The notes: generated by a model not told the origin, from the letters alone. DNA of 64,000 bases from Halorubrum sp. CSM-61 (GCF_003781945.1 NZ_RJJW01000007.1:1-64000), one strand, 5' to 3'. Shown: positions 16,748-26,167, counted from the first letter of the stretch. Numbers and translations: made by a program.

Positions 16748-18085
16748 TTACGCAAATGAAGCCAATTCACTAGCAAACTCCATCTCAACGAGAATAATTA
16801 CGTGGTCTCCCGGCTCTAGGATCGTCTCTCCTCGTGGGCTTATCAACGACTGCTCCCGTGTGATTGCCCCGATTACGAACTGACCTTCTATTTCCTTCAC
16901 GAGGTTTTTGATCGGCTTTCCCACGAGACGTGAATTGTCACTTAACTCAAGCTCTAAGACTTCTGCCTGATCGTTTTCGAGGACCGCGATGTTTTCTGCA
17001 ACGCTCTCGTAGGTGAACCTGATAATCTCTTCAGCGGTTACGGTTCGGGGATTAATCGCAACATCGATGCCGATCTCTTGGAACAGTGTGATGTAATCCG
17101 GACTGTCGACGATCGCAAAGACCCGATCAACACCGAGACGCTTCGCAAGAATCGATATGAGGAGGTTTTGCTCGTCAGAGTCAAGCGCTGCGATGACAAT
17201 ATCCGCCTCATCGACGTGCTCTCGCGTGAGGAATTCCGTGTCGGTTCCGTCGTGTTCCAGTACTATTGTCTTCGGGAGATTCTCTGCGAGCCACTGCGCA
17301 CGGTCAGTGTCCTGTTCGATAATCCGGGCTGCTAGCTCACGCTCTTCGAGAAGTCTGGCTGTTTGATACCCGATCTCGCTGCCACCGAGAATTACGATAT
17401 CATCTGTACTGTCTGGGGTTACCTGCGGTGCGATATCTCTGGCAAACAGCTGGATACTTTCCGGACTCCCGATCACGACTGCCCGATCCCCAGCGACGAT
17501 GTCTGTCTCCCCACGGGGTAAGATCATCTCCTCGTTACGGAAGAGCCCGACAAAGGTGAGCGATTCAAATCGGTCGGCCTCAGCAACCGTCTGTCCGACG
17601 ACCGGACTGTCTTCCGGGAGTTCAAATTCCGCCATTTGGACGAGCCCCCCTGCGAATGGATCGACATCGATCGCCGCTGGTAAACCGATAATTCGCACGA
17701 TGTTCTCTGCAGTCTTCAGATCTGTACAGACCATGAAGTCGACACCGAAGGCTGTCTGGTCACGTTCCCAGGTCCGCAGATATTCCGTGTTTTTCACCCG
17801 CGCGATGGTGAACGCATCACCCAGTGTTTTCGACGTTCCACACGCGACGAGATTCGTCTGGTCATCGTCGGTACAGGCAATGACCATGTCGGCATCCGGA
17901 ACATCCGCCGAGCTCTGTATCTCGGATGTCGTTCCATCACCGGCTACGGTGAGCACGTCGTATTCGTATTTGAGTTCCTCTGTACGATTCGGATCGATGT
18001 CGATCACTACCACGTCGTGACTCGTTGCGAGACTGGCAGCAATACTCGTGCCCACCTCACCTGCCCCAATAATGACCACCTCCAT
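16748..18085 (-). CDS. trkA: Potassium uptake regulatory subunit TrkA (two-domain)
   Basis: A 445-residue cytoplasmic NAD(H)-binding subunit of a Trk potassium channel. It has two tandem TrkA units. Rossmann fold 1 starts at IIGAGEVG (residues 4-11) with the nucleotide-binding acidic strand end VVIDIDP, followed by an RCK_C domain (~140-220). Rossmann fold 2 starts at ILGGSEIG (~230), followed by a second RCK_C domain (~365-445). This is the classic double-length TrkA. The start is the ATG at 18085; a GTG at 18091 would add two residues. It is divergent from the zinc-ribbon gene and the TrkH at 18757, whose gating it probably controls. Confidence 0.95.
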   Translation of the reverse strand: MEVVIIGAGEVGTSIAASLATSHDVVVIDIDPNRTEELKYEYDVLTVAGDGTTSEIQSSADVPDADMVIACTDDDQTNLVACGTSKTLGDAFTIARVKNTEYLRTWERDQTAFGVDFMVCTDLKTAENIVRIIGLPAAIDVDPFAGGLVQMAEFELPEDSPVVGQTVAEADRFESLTFVGLFRNEEMILPRGETDIVAGDRAVVIGSPESIQLFARDIAPQVTPDSTDDIVILGGSEIGYQTARLLEERELAARIIEQDTDRAQWLAENLPKTIVLEHDGTDTEFLTREHVDEADIVIAALDSDEQNLLISILAKRLGVDRVFAIVDSPDYITLFQEIGIDVAINPRTVTAEEIIRFTYESVAENIAVLENDQAEVLELELSDNSRLVGKPIKNLVKEIEGQFVIGAITREQSLISPRGETILEPGDHVIILVEMEFASELASFA

Positions 18086-18314
18086 AGACACACTACATAT
18101 CTATTCGCTGAAGTCGGTTACTATGCCCCCGGCTCTACTGTTGATACAGTGAGCCCAGTAAGATTGCGCTGGGGGGCTGTGACAGCAGTGACTTCAAGCG
18201 ATCCAGTTCATTGAGTATCGATTCTGTCGTTGGGTCGTGTCATCGGAAATAGAACTCTTGGACACTCCCGATGGATACAAGCGTACACCGAGTAGAAAAC
18301 GGAGAACGTGAAGA

Positions 18315-18542
18315 ATGGTGATACCGATACTCAAGAGGATGCTTCCTTTCTGGTCAAGGGAATCTCCGTCTGTCGAGTGTCCGTCTTGCGGTACGCCAAT
18401 TAAGGTCGCTCTTGAAACGTGTCCCCATTGCCGTTCTGCTGTCGCTATCGAATGCCGCGGTTGTGGGAACACGATCGAGACAGAGACAAACATGTGTCCT
18501 GACTGTGGGGGAACCGAATACGAAATATTCCTCCTCGAGTAG
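18315..18542 (+). CDS. Small double zinc-ribbon protein
   Basis: A 75-residue protein with four CxxC knuckles forming two zinc ribbons: VECPSCGTPI and ETCPHCRSA, then IECRGCGNTI and NMCPDCGGTE. A short hydrophobic N-terminus (MVIPILKRMLPFW) could contact the membrane. Such proteins are abundant in haloarchaea and usually uncharacterised. It lies between the divergent trkA and the downstream trkH, so a role with the Trk system is possible but unproven. The overlapping minus-strand frame lacks these motifs and is a shadow. Confidence 0.75.
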   Translation: MVIPILKRMLPFWSRESPSVECPSCGTPIKVALETCPHCRSAVAIECRGCGNTIETETNMCPDCGGTEYEIFLLE

Positions 18543-18713
18543 TCTACCACGCCGACTAGAGTTGTTCAGCGAATCTGCGATCAAACACCCCACTGTCCCA
18601 CGGATGATTTCACATCAGCCCATATTTCGAATCTCCGGGAGCTAGGTCCTTGCGGGTGTCGCAGCGCAAGAAAACGGATCGTCGATCTTCTCTTGTAGCA
18701 TCCTCTTCGACAG

Positions 18714-18720
18714 TTTAATA
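18714..18720 (+). promoter_or_regulatory. TATA-like box of the first trkH
   Basis: TTTAATA lies about 37-43 nt before the ATG at 18757 in a locally AT-rich stretch. It would place transcription start some 10-15 nt before the start codon. It is assigned from composition and spacing only. Confidence 0.3.
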
Positions 18721-18756
18721 CAGCGAACGAGTCACCGCTATATCGATCGAATAAAT

Positions 18757-20325
18757 ATGTCTTGGGGGGTCAACTGGAAGGCGAGTGTGGGGCTTCTCGG
18801 GGTTGGAATCAAATATCTTGCTGTCACGATGCTGGTTCCGCTGGTCGTGGCGGTTGCCTACGGTGAAGATATCTGGGTGTTTTTGGTCTCGATGGCGCTG
18901 GTCGCCGCGATCGGGTTTCTCGTCGAGCGAGTAGACCCGGATCCAGACCTTGGCCCCCGAGAGGCGCTGTTATTTGTGTCTCTCGCATGGCTCGCCGCTG
19001 CGGCCATCGGTACTGTCCCGTACCTCCTCGCCGGCTACGGGACGGCGTCGACAGTCGGACTTCAGACTGGGTCGATTGGCGCACTCACGGGATCGATCAG
19101 CAACGCTCTGTTCGAATCGATGAGCGGGTTCACTACCACGGGCGCGACCGTGCTCGGAGAGATCAGCACGGACCGTCACTCGCACGCTGTGATGATGTGG
19201 CGCCAGCTTACGCAGTGGCTCGGCGGGATGGGGATCATCGTGCTGATGATCGCCATCCTTCCTGAAGTCGCGGTTAACGGTGCACAGCTGATGGAGTCGG
19301 AGGCGCCGGGCCCAGAACTCCAGAAACTCACGCCGAGAATTGAGGAGACGGCACGCGCTCTCTGGCTGATCTACTTCGGATTTACCGTGGTGTACATCGT
19401 GATCTTGTACGGGCTCCATCTCGCCGGGATGGCCCCAAACATGAACCTGTTCAATGCGATCGCCCACGGGTTCACGACACTTCCGACCGGCGGATTCTCG
19501 CCGGAGGCCGACAGTATTGCGGCGTTCTCAGCTGCCGTCCAATGGGTCGTCATTCCGTTCATGGTCGTCGCCGGCGTCAACTTCGCGTTGTTCTGGCACG
19601 TATTACGTGGCGAGATCGAGATAGTGCTGGAGAACGCGGAATTTCGCGCGTACGCTGGTGCGATCGCAGTTGTGACCGCCGTCCTCGCGGTGCTTCTGTT
19701 CCGCGGCGCGGCGCCGACCATCGAATTGGGTGGCGCGACACAGGGGATCGCAGAAAACTCGCTCCGACAGGCCACGTTCCAGATCGTGTCACTTCTGAAT
19801 TCGACCGGGTACGCGACCGCCGACTTCGTACAGTGGGATACCGACGCGCAGATCTTGCTCATGTTCGCGATGTTTATCGGTGGCTCTGCCGGCTCAACTG
19901 GTGGAGGTGTCAAGATCGTGCGGTGGCTCATCGTTGGGAAGACGATCCGCCGGGAACTGTTCACCTCCGCTCATCCTGACGTTGTTCAGCCCGTTCGCCT
20001 CAGCGGGAACGTCGTCGACGAGGATGCAATTCGCGGCATTATGGCATTCACGATTCTGTACCTCGTCTTATTCGGCATCTCGGCGGTGTTTCTCTCTCTC
20101 GACGCCGCACGGATCGGGATTCAGCTAACGATGCTTGAGTCGACGAGTGCGTCGCTCGCGACGATCGGGAATATCGGACCGGGATTCGGTCGCTTAGGCC
20201 CATTCGGGAGTTATTTGTTTTTCCCCGACACGTCGAAGCTGCTGATGGTGTTTCTGATGTGGATCGGTCGGCTGGAGATCGTCCCGGTGCTTGCGGTGTT
20301 CATTTCGGCGACTGACAATCGATAA
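18757..20325 (+). CDS. trkH: Potassium channel/transporter subunit TrkH (copy 1)
   Basis: A 522-residue integral membrane K+ uptake subunit of the TrkH/KtrB superfamily with four M1-P-M2 repeats. The four pore-loop segments are readable: SMSGFTTTGATV (~120), TTLPTGGFSPE (~238), LLNSTGYATAD (~346) and ATIGNIGPGFG (~468). Each has the conserved filter glycine. The GGSAGSTGGGVKIVRW stretch (~375) is the mobile intramembrane loop region typical of TrkH. Downstream it is followed on the same strand by a UspA, an amino-acid permease, a short TrkA and a second TrkH. Compared with copies 2 and 3 its fourth pore loop differs (IGNIG rather than AQxNVG), so it is the outlier of the three. Confidence 0.95.
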   Translation: MSWGVNWKASVGLLGVGIKYLAVTMLVPLVVAVAYGEDIWVFLVSMALVAAIGFLVERVDPDPDLGPREALLFVSLAWLAAAAIGTVPYLLAGYGTASTVGLQTGSIGALTGSISNALFESMSGFTTTGATVLGEISTDRHSHAVMMWRQLTQWLGGMGIIVLMIAILPEVAVNGAQLMESEAPGPELQKLTPRIEETARALWLIYFGFTVVYIVILYGLHLAGMAPNMNLFNAIAHGFTTLPTGGFSPEADSIAAFSAAVQWVVIPFMVVAGVNFALFWHVLRGEIEIVLENAEFRAYAGAIAVVTAVLAVLLFRGAAPTIELGGATQGIAENSLRQATFQIVSLLNSTGYATADFVQWDTDAQILLMFAMFIGGSAGSTGGGVKIVRWLIVGKTIRRELFTSAHPDVVQPVRLSGNVVDEDAIRGIMAFTILYLVLFGISAVFLSLDAARIGIQLTMLESTSASLATIGNIGPGFGRLGPFGSYLFFPDTSKLLMVFLMWIGRLEIVPVLAVFISATDNR

Positions 20326-20408
20326 CGGTCATCTCACTTCATCTGACATTACGGATTTTCCATAGATGAGAGGTCTTCTAATTGTCTCTCACATCCTCAA
20401 TGTAGAGA

Positions 20409-20418
20409 GCATATATTC
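20409..20418 (+). promoter_or_regulatory. TATA-like box upstream of uspA
   Basis: The AT-rich string GCATATATTC lies about 28-37 nt before the ATG at 20446, the spacing expected for an archaeal TATA box with a very short leader. It suggests that the uspA-permease-trkA-trkH block has its own promoter. Confidence 0.4.
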
Positions 20419-20445
20419 TTAACTGACGAGAATTGTAGTGTTTGT

Positions 20446-20886
20446 ATGACGAGTACCGACGACGCCGATGGGCAGGACCTGCTCGGTCATGTACTCCTCC
20501 CGGTCGCCAACGAAGAAGACGCGTTTGCGAGTGCGATGGCACTCGAACCGTACGAGCCGGAGCATGTGACAGTGCTACACGTCGTCGAGAAGGGCGAGGG
20601 CGTCCCGGACAAGACGCCCGTCGAGCAATCTGAGGAACTGGCCTCGGAGTCGTATGCCGCCGTTCGGCGCGTATTCCCCGATGCCGACGATCACACTGCG
20701 TACGCTCGTGACATCGTCGGCGCCATCTTCGACGCGGCTGATGAGGTTGACGCTAGTGCGATCGCCTACCGGTCCCGCGGCGGGAACCGAATCATGCAAT
20801 TCCTTTCCGGTGATCTCTCTTTGAAGCTGGTCACAAATGCACACCTTCCCGTGATCGCTCTTCCACGCGAGGACTCAAGCGAATGA
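20446..20886 (+). CDS. Universal stress protein (UspA) family
   Basis: A 146-residue single-domain Usp. It begins with an acidic tail, then the first strand HVLLPVANEEDA, the [16 protein letters not shown] segment, and the C-terminal nucleotide-loop region SRGGNRIMQFLSGDLSLKLV with final strand LPVIALP. The glycine loop departs from the usual G-2x-G-9x-GS. It is a close paralogue of 28299-28718, sharing [12 protein letters not shown]. Its stop overlaps the start of the permease (ATGA), implying coupled translation. Usp partners commonly modulate transporters in haloarchaea; here it may regulate the permease or the Trk channel. Confidence 0.88.
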   Translation: MTSTDDADGQDLLGHVLLPVANEEDAFASAMALEPYEPEHVTVLHVVEKGEGVPDKTPVEQSEELASESYAAVRRVFPDADDHTAYARDIVGAIFDAADEVDASAIAYRSRGGNRIMQFLSGDLSLKLVTNAHLPVIALPREDSSE

Positions 20887-23165
20887 GCGACGAGGAGCTC
20901 GCCAAGGACCTGGGACTGGTATCGGCGATGACAATCGGGATCGGGACGATGATCGGGGCGGGGATCTTCGTCCTCCCTGGCGTTGCCGTCAACGCTGACG
21001 GCGGCGCCGGTCCGATTGTCGTCGTGTCGTTCATCGTCGGCGGTGTGATCGCAATGGTGAACGCGCTCTCCGTCTCCGAACTCGGCACCGCCATGCCGAA
21101 GGCCGGAGGCGGCTACTACTATATCAACAAGTCACTCGGTCCGATGTTCGGGTCGATCGCCGGGATGGGCGATTGGATGGGGCTCGCGTTCGCTTCCGCG
21201 TTCTATTGTATTGGGTTCGGCCAGTATCTCGCTGTGTTCGTCGGACTCCCCGCAATTCCTGGTCTCAACTCGATTCAGGTGGGGGCGCTCGTGGCTGGAG
21301 CTATCTTCATCGGTGTGAACTACATCGGTGCGAAAGAGACTGGCGGGATTCAGACGGTGATTGTCGGCCTTCTGCTTTCGATTCTCGCGATCTTCGCTGT
21401 CGCCGGTTTCTTCTCATTCGACTACGCGACGCTCGCGGGCAACGAGGGCGGCCTCGCCCCCGGCGGCTACGGGGCGATCCTCCCTGGGACCGCGCTCGTG
21501 TTCGTCTCCTTCCTCGGGTATGCGAAGATTGCCACAGTGGCCGAGGAGCTGAAGAACCCCGGTCGAAACCTCCCGATAGCGATCATCGGGAGTGTCGGCA
21601 TCGTCACCGTGATCTATGCGATCCTCGTCACAACGATGCTCGGCGTCGTTCCGTGGCCAGAGCTCAGTCAGGACGCACCGGTGGCGCAGGCAGCACGCGT
21701 GGCCTTCCCCGAATCGATCGGTCCGATCAGCGGTGTCGCGGGCGTAGCGGCCGCAGTGATGACCGTTGGTGCGCTGCTGGCGACTGCCTCGTCGGCGAAT
21801 GCCTCGATCCTCGCGTCGGCTCGGATCAACTTCGCGATGGGTCGCGACAAGATCGTCACCAACTGGCTCAATGAGATCCATCCCAACTACGCGACCCCGT
21901 ACCGGTCGATCCTCGTGACGGGCGGGCTCATCGTGGTCTTTATCGCGCTGTTGGGACAAGACATTGAGATCCTCTCGAAGGCCGCCAGCGTGCTCCACCT
22001 CATCGTGTACGCGCTGATGAACGTCGGGCTCATCGTCTTCCGTGAAGCCGACACGCCGGAGTACGATCCCGACTTTACCGTTCCGCTGTACCCGCTAACG
22101 CCAATACTCGGCGCAGTTCTATCACTCGGGCTCGTCGCGTTCATGGACGGGATCGAGATCGCGCTGTCTGGCGCGTTTGTCGTCGCCGCCGTGGCGTGGT
22201 ACTTCATTTACGCCCGCGATAAGACCGACAAGCAGGGCGTGCTCTCCGAACACATCCGGAGCCGCGGGAGCGACCTTCCCGACGGGGTCGTCGATGCCGC
22301 GGACGCGGTTGCTCCGACCGGAACCGGGAACGACGGGCCGACGATCATGGTCGCCGTGGCGAACCCGCGGACCGAAAGCGCGCTCATCACCCTAGCAGGT
22401 GCACTCGCCCAACACGAAGGTGGTCGCGTACTCGCGACACACATCGTTACCGTCCCCGACCAGACCTCGCTTGAGACGGCCGCCGAGAACCGGACCGGAC
22501 TCGACCAATCCTCTGAGGAACTGCTCGCCGCCGCCGCGTCTGACGCAGAGTCATTCGATGTGCCGATCGAAACAAAGACGATCCTCTCACACCGCGGGAT
22601 CGAAGAGGTGTTCGACGCTGCGCGGACTAACGACGCCGACACCGTCGTGATGGGCTACGGTGGGACACAGTTCGCGGGAGGACGGGTCGAGGGTTCGCTG
22701 GATGAACTCACTCACGACCTCCCGTGTGACTTCCTCGTCTTAGACGGCCAACGACTGGACCTCTCGGATGTGCTCGTGCCGACTGCCGGCGGTCCCTCTT
22801 CAGACCTCTCTGCGGAGGTTGCTCGCGCGCTCCGAGACACAGCCGGTATCGATGTTTCCCTACTGTACGTCGTCAATTCCGGAGAAGAGGCGTCCGGCCG
22901 CGAATTCCTCGCCGATTGGGCCGACGGGCACGGTCTCGACGACGCGGAGATTCGAGTTGAGACGGGCGACGTCGAGGAGACGATCGGCCGCGTCGGTGAG
23001 GAGTACGACCTCGTGATAGTCGGAGCCACCGAGCGCGGGCTACTCTCGCGAATCGTTCGCGGCTCCTTGGCATTCGAAACGATAGAAAATCTCGAGACGC
23101 CCGTGCTACTTGCGGAGCGCCCGTCCGCGCGATCGCTGTGGGAGCGGCTGGTCGGCCGCCGCTGA
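20883..23165 (+). CDS. APC-superfamily amino-acid permease fused to two Usp domains
   Basis: A 760-residue protein. Residues ~1-440 form a 12-helix APC-type permease with the first-helix signature SAMTIGIGTMIGAGIF and the PKAGGGYYYIN segment. After a linker, two UspA domains follow. Domain A spans ~480-620, with VVMGYGGTQFAGGRVEGS. Domain B spans ~625-750 and carries the canonical ATP-loop pattern GATERGLLSRIVRGS. This permease-Usp architecture is known in haloarchaea and suggests nucleotide-gated transport of cationic or other amino acids. Its ATG overlaps the upstream uspA stop. It lies between two trkH genes, linking amino-acid and K+ transport in one expression unit. Confidence 0.92.
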   Translation: MSDEELAKDLGLVSAMTIGIGTMIGAGIFVLPGVAVNADGGAGPIVVVSFIVGGVIAMVNALSVSELGTAMPKAGGGYYYINKSLGPMFGSIAGMGDWMGLAFASAFYCIGFGQYLAVFVGLPAIPGLNSIQVGALVAGAIFIGVNYIGAKETGGIQTVIVGLLLSILAIFAVAGFFSFDYATLAGNEGGLAPGGYGAILPGTALVFVSFLGYAKIATVAEELKNPGRNLPIAIIGSVGIVTVIYAILVTTMLGVVPWPELSQDAPVAQAARVAFPESIGPISGVAGVAAAVMTVGALLATASSANASILASARINFAMGRDKIVTNWLNEIHPNYATPYRSILVTGGLIVVFIALLGQDIEILSKAASVLHLIVYALMNVGLIVFREADTPEYDPDFTVPLYPLTPILGAVLSLGLVAFMDGIEIALSGAFVVAAVAWYFIYARDKTDKQGVLSEHIRSRGSDLPDGVVDAADAVAPTGTGNDGPTIMVAVANPRTESALITLAGALAQHEGGRVLATHIVTVPDQTSLETAAENRTGLDQSSEELLAAAASDAESFDVPIETKTILSHRGIEEVFDAARTNDADTVVMGYGGTQFAGGRVEGSLDELTHDLPCDFLVLDGQRLDLSDVLVPTAGGPSSDLSAEVARALRDTAGIDVSLLYVVNSGEEASGREFLADWADGHGLDDAEIRVETGDVEETIGRVGEEYDLVIVGATERGLLSRIVRGSLAFETIENLETPVLLAERPSARSLWERLVGRR

Positions 23166-23231
23166 GGACATCCCTCTTCTATTTGAACCGGAGCGGTAGC
23201 CTTTCGGTGATCGGTTCTGAATCGCTGTAAT

Positions 23232-23915
23232 ATGTATTTGATCGTCGTAGGTGCGGGAGATATCGGGACACCACTCGTCGATCTCGCGACCAGCAGCGGC
23301 AACGAGGTCGTCGTCATCGAGCGCGACGAGGAACGGGCCGAACGGGCGTCGAGACAGTATGACTGTCTCGTGCTCAACGACGATGCGACTTCAAAAGAAA
23401 CGCTCCAGGACGCGGGCGCCGACCGGGCCGACGCCCTCATCTCAACGACAGATCAGGACGCGACGAACATCATGGTCTGTCTGCTGGCCCAAGAACTGTC
23501 GATCCCGAATATTGTCTCGGTCGTCCACAACCCTGAGCACATGAACGTGTTCGAACAGATCGGCGTCAACACGATGCAGAATCCACAGAGCCTGATCGCA
23601 GAATATCTCTACCGGGCTGTGAGCCGCCCTTCAATCATTGACTTCATGCACATCGGAGAGGAGGCGGAGGTGTTCGAAATCACCGTCGGACCCGAGGCAC
23701 CAATCGCTGGCAAGACGCTGCGAGAGGCGGACGAGGCTGATTTAATCGGCAGCCAAACCTTGATCGTCGCTGTTGAGCGGGACGGAGAGGACACGCCAAT
23801 AACGCCGCGTGGAACCACACGCATCGAGGCTGGCGATCTGCTCACGGTCTACTCGGGGATCGGTGTGGCCCCGGAGGTGACGGACGTCTTTGGTCACGTG
23901 GAGGAACACGACTGA
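23232..23915 (+). CDS. trkA: TrkA-type regulatory subunit, single unit (copy 2)
   Basis: A 227-residue cytoplasmic RCK protein. The N-terminal Rossmann domain opens with VVGAGDIGTPL and has the acidic strand end VVVIERDEE. The ISTTDQDATNIM segment is identical in style to copy 3 (29179). The C-terminal RCK_C domain (~145-220) includes ITPRGTTRIEAGD. A single unit like this is expected to tetramerise or octamerise on one TrkH. It ends 1 bp before the ATG of the second trkH, making the TrkA-TrkH pairing firm. Confidence 0.94.
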   Translation: MYLIVVGAGDIGTPLVDLATSSGNEVVVIERDEERAERASRQYDCLVLNDDATSKETLQDAGADRADALISTTDQDATNIMVCLLAQELSIPNIVSVVHNPEHMNVFEQIGVNTMQNPQSLIAEYLYRAVSRPSIIDFMHIGEEAEVFEITVGPEAPIAGKTLREADEADLIGSQTLIVAVERDGEDTPITPRGTTRIEAGDLLTVYSGIGVAPEVTDVFGHVEEHD

Positions 23916-23916
23916 A

Positions 23917-25611
23917 ATGACCGAACCGAACGGTGGCCGACTCCCGTCTGATCTGGGGGTTATCGCCCGTGACATCGGCTCACTGCTCCTGATGGAGGCT
24001 GGACTGATGACGGTCACCGTCGTCGTCGCCCTTGCGTTCGGTGAACTCTACGCCGCGCTCGGATTCCTTGTCGCAGGCGGGATGACGGCGTTTGTCGGTG
24101 GGGTGGCCAATCGACGATTCGCCGACGCGTCAGAGCCGAAAATGAAACACGGGATGGTGATCGCTGCCGGCGGGTGGCTCATGGTTGCCGTCTTCGGCGC
24201 TCTCCCGTTGTTCCTCACGGCGTGGGTAACGCCGCCGGCCGCGATGGACGCGTTCGTCCCCGCTGCTACGGACACCGGATCCTGGGATCCAATCAGCGTC
24301 GGCGGAACTACAACACTCTCCAGTCTCGCGTACTTCCGTGATCCGCTCCACGCCTTTTTCGAGAGCATGAGCGGGTGGACCGGGAGCGGACTGACGATGG
24401 CGATCCACGAGCCGTCACTGCCGCGGGCGGTACAGTGGTGGCGGTCATTCATCCAGTGGGTCGGCGGCGTTGGCGTCATCGTCCTCACAGTTTCAATCCT
24501 CTCACGTCCCGGCAGCGGGAGCTATGCGCTCTATCAGAGTGAGGCAAGAGAGCAGAAAATCCATCCGAGCGTCGTCTCGACGGTTCGGACGGTCTGGAAG
24601 CTCGTCGTCGGGTACACACTGCTTGCCTTCCTGCTGCTGTTTGTAGCGATCTCTGCCAGCGGAAGCACCTACTCCGAATCACTCACTCCCGGCGAGACCG
24701 CATGGCAGGCCCTCAACCACGCCATGACGGGCCTCACGACGGGTGGATTCTCCGTCACGGACAACTCGATCGCGACATACGGTTCACCACTGGTTGAAGC
24801 GACACTCCTCCCGATTATGATTCTCGGTGCTATCGCCTTCCCTATCCACTACATCGTTCTCAAAGACCGGAACGTACACGAACTGGTCGCAGACCTCCAG
24901 ACCCGGTGGCTGTTTGCGCTTCTTGGGATCGGTGTCATTGTACTCTCGATACAGAATCTCGCATCCGTTCAGACAACTTCTGGCGCGTTCGCGACGAGTT
25001 CGTTCGTCCCATCTCCTGTGCCGTTCTTTGATGGGATACAGCTTGACGCTATTCGAGACTCAATATTCCAGTGGGTCAGTGCCCTGACTTGTACCGGGTT
25101 CCAATCGGCTCCAATTGGCCGCTGGATCGCTGGCGCGAAGGTGATCGTCGTTGGTGCGATGGTTCTCGGTGGTGCTGCGGGGTCCACCGTCGGCGGGATC
25201 AAGATCGTCCGCGGATACACGGTCGGTCGTGGTATCGCCTGGCAGTTCTCCCGCGTATTTCTGCCAAAAAACGCTGTCGTCACGGCGCGTCTCGGTGACC
25301 GGACGCTGGACCGCGAGACGATGGAACGCGAGTTCGGCGAAGCCGCTATTGTCACTCTCCTGTGGCTCGTCGCACTCGTTATCGGGAGCCTTGTTCTCGT
25401 CAATGTCGCCGGTCCGGAATTCGGCTACGCTGACGCGCTGTTCGAGGTCGCTAGTGCACAGGGGAACGTCGGATTGTCCTCGGGAATAACGGGTCCCTCG
25501 ATGTCACCGCTGGCCGAGGGGATGTTCGTCCTCAACATGTGGATCGGGCGATTGGAGATCATTCCGGTACTCGTGTTCGTTCGGGCTGGTATCTGGGGCC
25601 TTAACCCATGA
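23917..25611 (+). CDS. trkH: Potassium channel/transporter subunit TrkH (copy 2)
   Basis: A 564-residue TrkH. Pore loops are SMSGWTGSGLT (~150), GLTTGGFSV (~271), CTGFQS (~391) and AQGNVGLSSG (~513). The GGAAGSTVGGIKIVRG stretch (~420) is the intramembrane loop. The start is the ATG at 23917, directly after the preceding trkA stop; an upstream in-frame start at 23890 would overlap trkA by 26 nt and is less likely. It shares the SGITGP ending of its fourth repeat with copy 3, so copies 2 and 3 are closer relatives. The first pore loop has tryptophan in place of the phenylalanine of the other copies. Confidence 0.94.
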   Translation: MTEPNGGRLPSDLGVIARDIGSLLLMEAGLMTVTVVVALAFGELYAALGFLVAGGMTAFVGGVANRRFADASEPKMKHGMVIAAGGWLMVAVFGALPLFLTAWVTPPAAMDAFVPAATDTGSWDPISVGGTTTLSSLAYFRDPLHAFFESMSGWTGSGLTMAIHEPSLPRAVQWWRSFIQWVGGVGVIVLTVSILSRPGSGSYALYQSEAREQKIHPSVVSTVRTVWKLVVGYTLLAFLLLFVAISASGSTYSESLTPGETAWQALNHAMTGLTTGGFSVTDNSIATYGSPLVEATLLPIMILGAIAFPIHYIVLKDRNVHELVADLQTRWLFALLGIGVIVLSIQNLASVQTTSGAFATSSFVPSPVPFFDGIQLDAIRDSIFQWVSALTCTGFQSAPIGRWIAGAKVIVVGAMVLGGAAGSTVGGIKIVRGYTVGRGIAWQFSRVFLPKNAVVTARLGDRTLDRETMEREFGEAAIVTLLWLVALVIGSLVLVNVAGPEFGYADALFEVASAQGNVGLSSGITGPSMSPLAEGMFVLNMWIGRLEIIPVLVFVRAGIWGLNP

Positions 25612-25756
25612 TCTGGCTTTGTTGGAATCCACACAGGGTGACAGATTCTGATCTGTGCGATCAATACAGCCTCTGAACCTAGCACCGGCCGACCCAAATA
25701 TTGAGACAAGTTCTGGAGACTAGTTCACCAACCGGACGTATCGTCCAATTACTGGA

Positions 25757-25960
25757 TTATTCTGCATTGAGAACCGAAAGTAAACCCCCTACGCCGACCA
25801 TAGAAAATCCGACGATGAGCGGCAGAAGCATCCCTGAAACATCAATAAGAAATACAGTTGCTGAGGCAGCGACCATACTGATTCCAGCCACGATCATCCA
25901 TCGGCACATAAATCGTCTCTGTGTCCAGCCCATCAGCCCCGACTTAAAATATCTAATCAT
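25757..25960 (-). CDS. Small two-helix membrane protein (hypothetical)
   Basis: A 67-residue ORF. A basic N-terminus (MIRYFKSGLMGWTQRRFMCR) is followed by two hydrophobic helices of about 18 residues each, separated by VFLIDVSGM, and a short acidic end. The positive-inside pattern is good for a membrane protein. It is the only gene-like content of the 506-bp element and has no recognised family. It may be a cargo gene or a chance ORF. Confidence 0.45.
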   Translation of the reverse strand: MIRYFKSGLMGWTQRRFMCRWMIVAGISMVAASATVFLIDVSGMLLPLIVGFSMVGVGGLLSVLNAE

Positions 25961-26094
25961 GAATGTCGAATACTCTATGGGTAAGTTGATACAATGGTAT
26001 AAGGATCGACCAAGCAGTAGTTTCCAGCCGAGTTCCGCTGAAACAGCCGATCTATATACAGTCTACTGACCGGCTGTTTCACACGAGAACCTGT

Positions 26095-26120
26095 CTGAAG
26101 AATAGGATTTCAACAGAGCC
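26095..26120 (+). repeat. Solo insertion-sequence right end
   Basis: The block ends in GGATTTCAACAGAGCC and is identical over 26 bp to 13293-13318 and 15305-15330. The CGGCTGTTTCA stretch just upstream is also shared with the 13.3-kb copy. It forms the right edge of the possible 506-bp element. Confidence 0.85.
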
Positions 26121-26167
26121 AATGATCCCTATTCGGACCATCTAAAGGGACGGTTGTTTTCGCTTGG

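Larger units (their letters stand above)
25615..26120. mobile_element. 506-bp non-autonomous element with degenerate target duplication
   Basis: The left end is GGCTTTGTTGGAATCC at 25615-25630, two mismatches from the 24-kb element's terminus. The right end is GGATTTCAACAGAGCC at 26105-26120. The eight bases outside each end, CATGATCT and AATGATCC, share the six-base core ATGATC, which may be a worn target duplication. It contains no transposase, only a possible small membrane-protein gene on the minus strand. It lies immediately after the second trkH. Alternatively the two ends derive from separate events. Confidence 0.5.
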
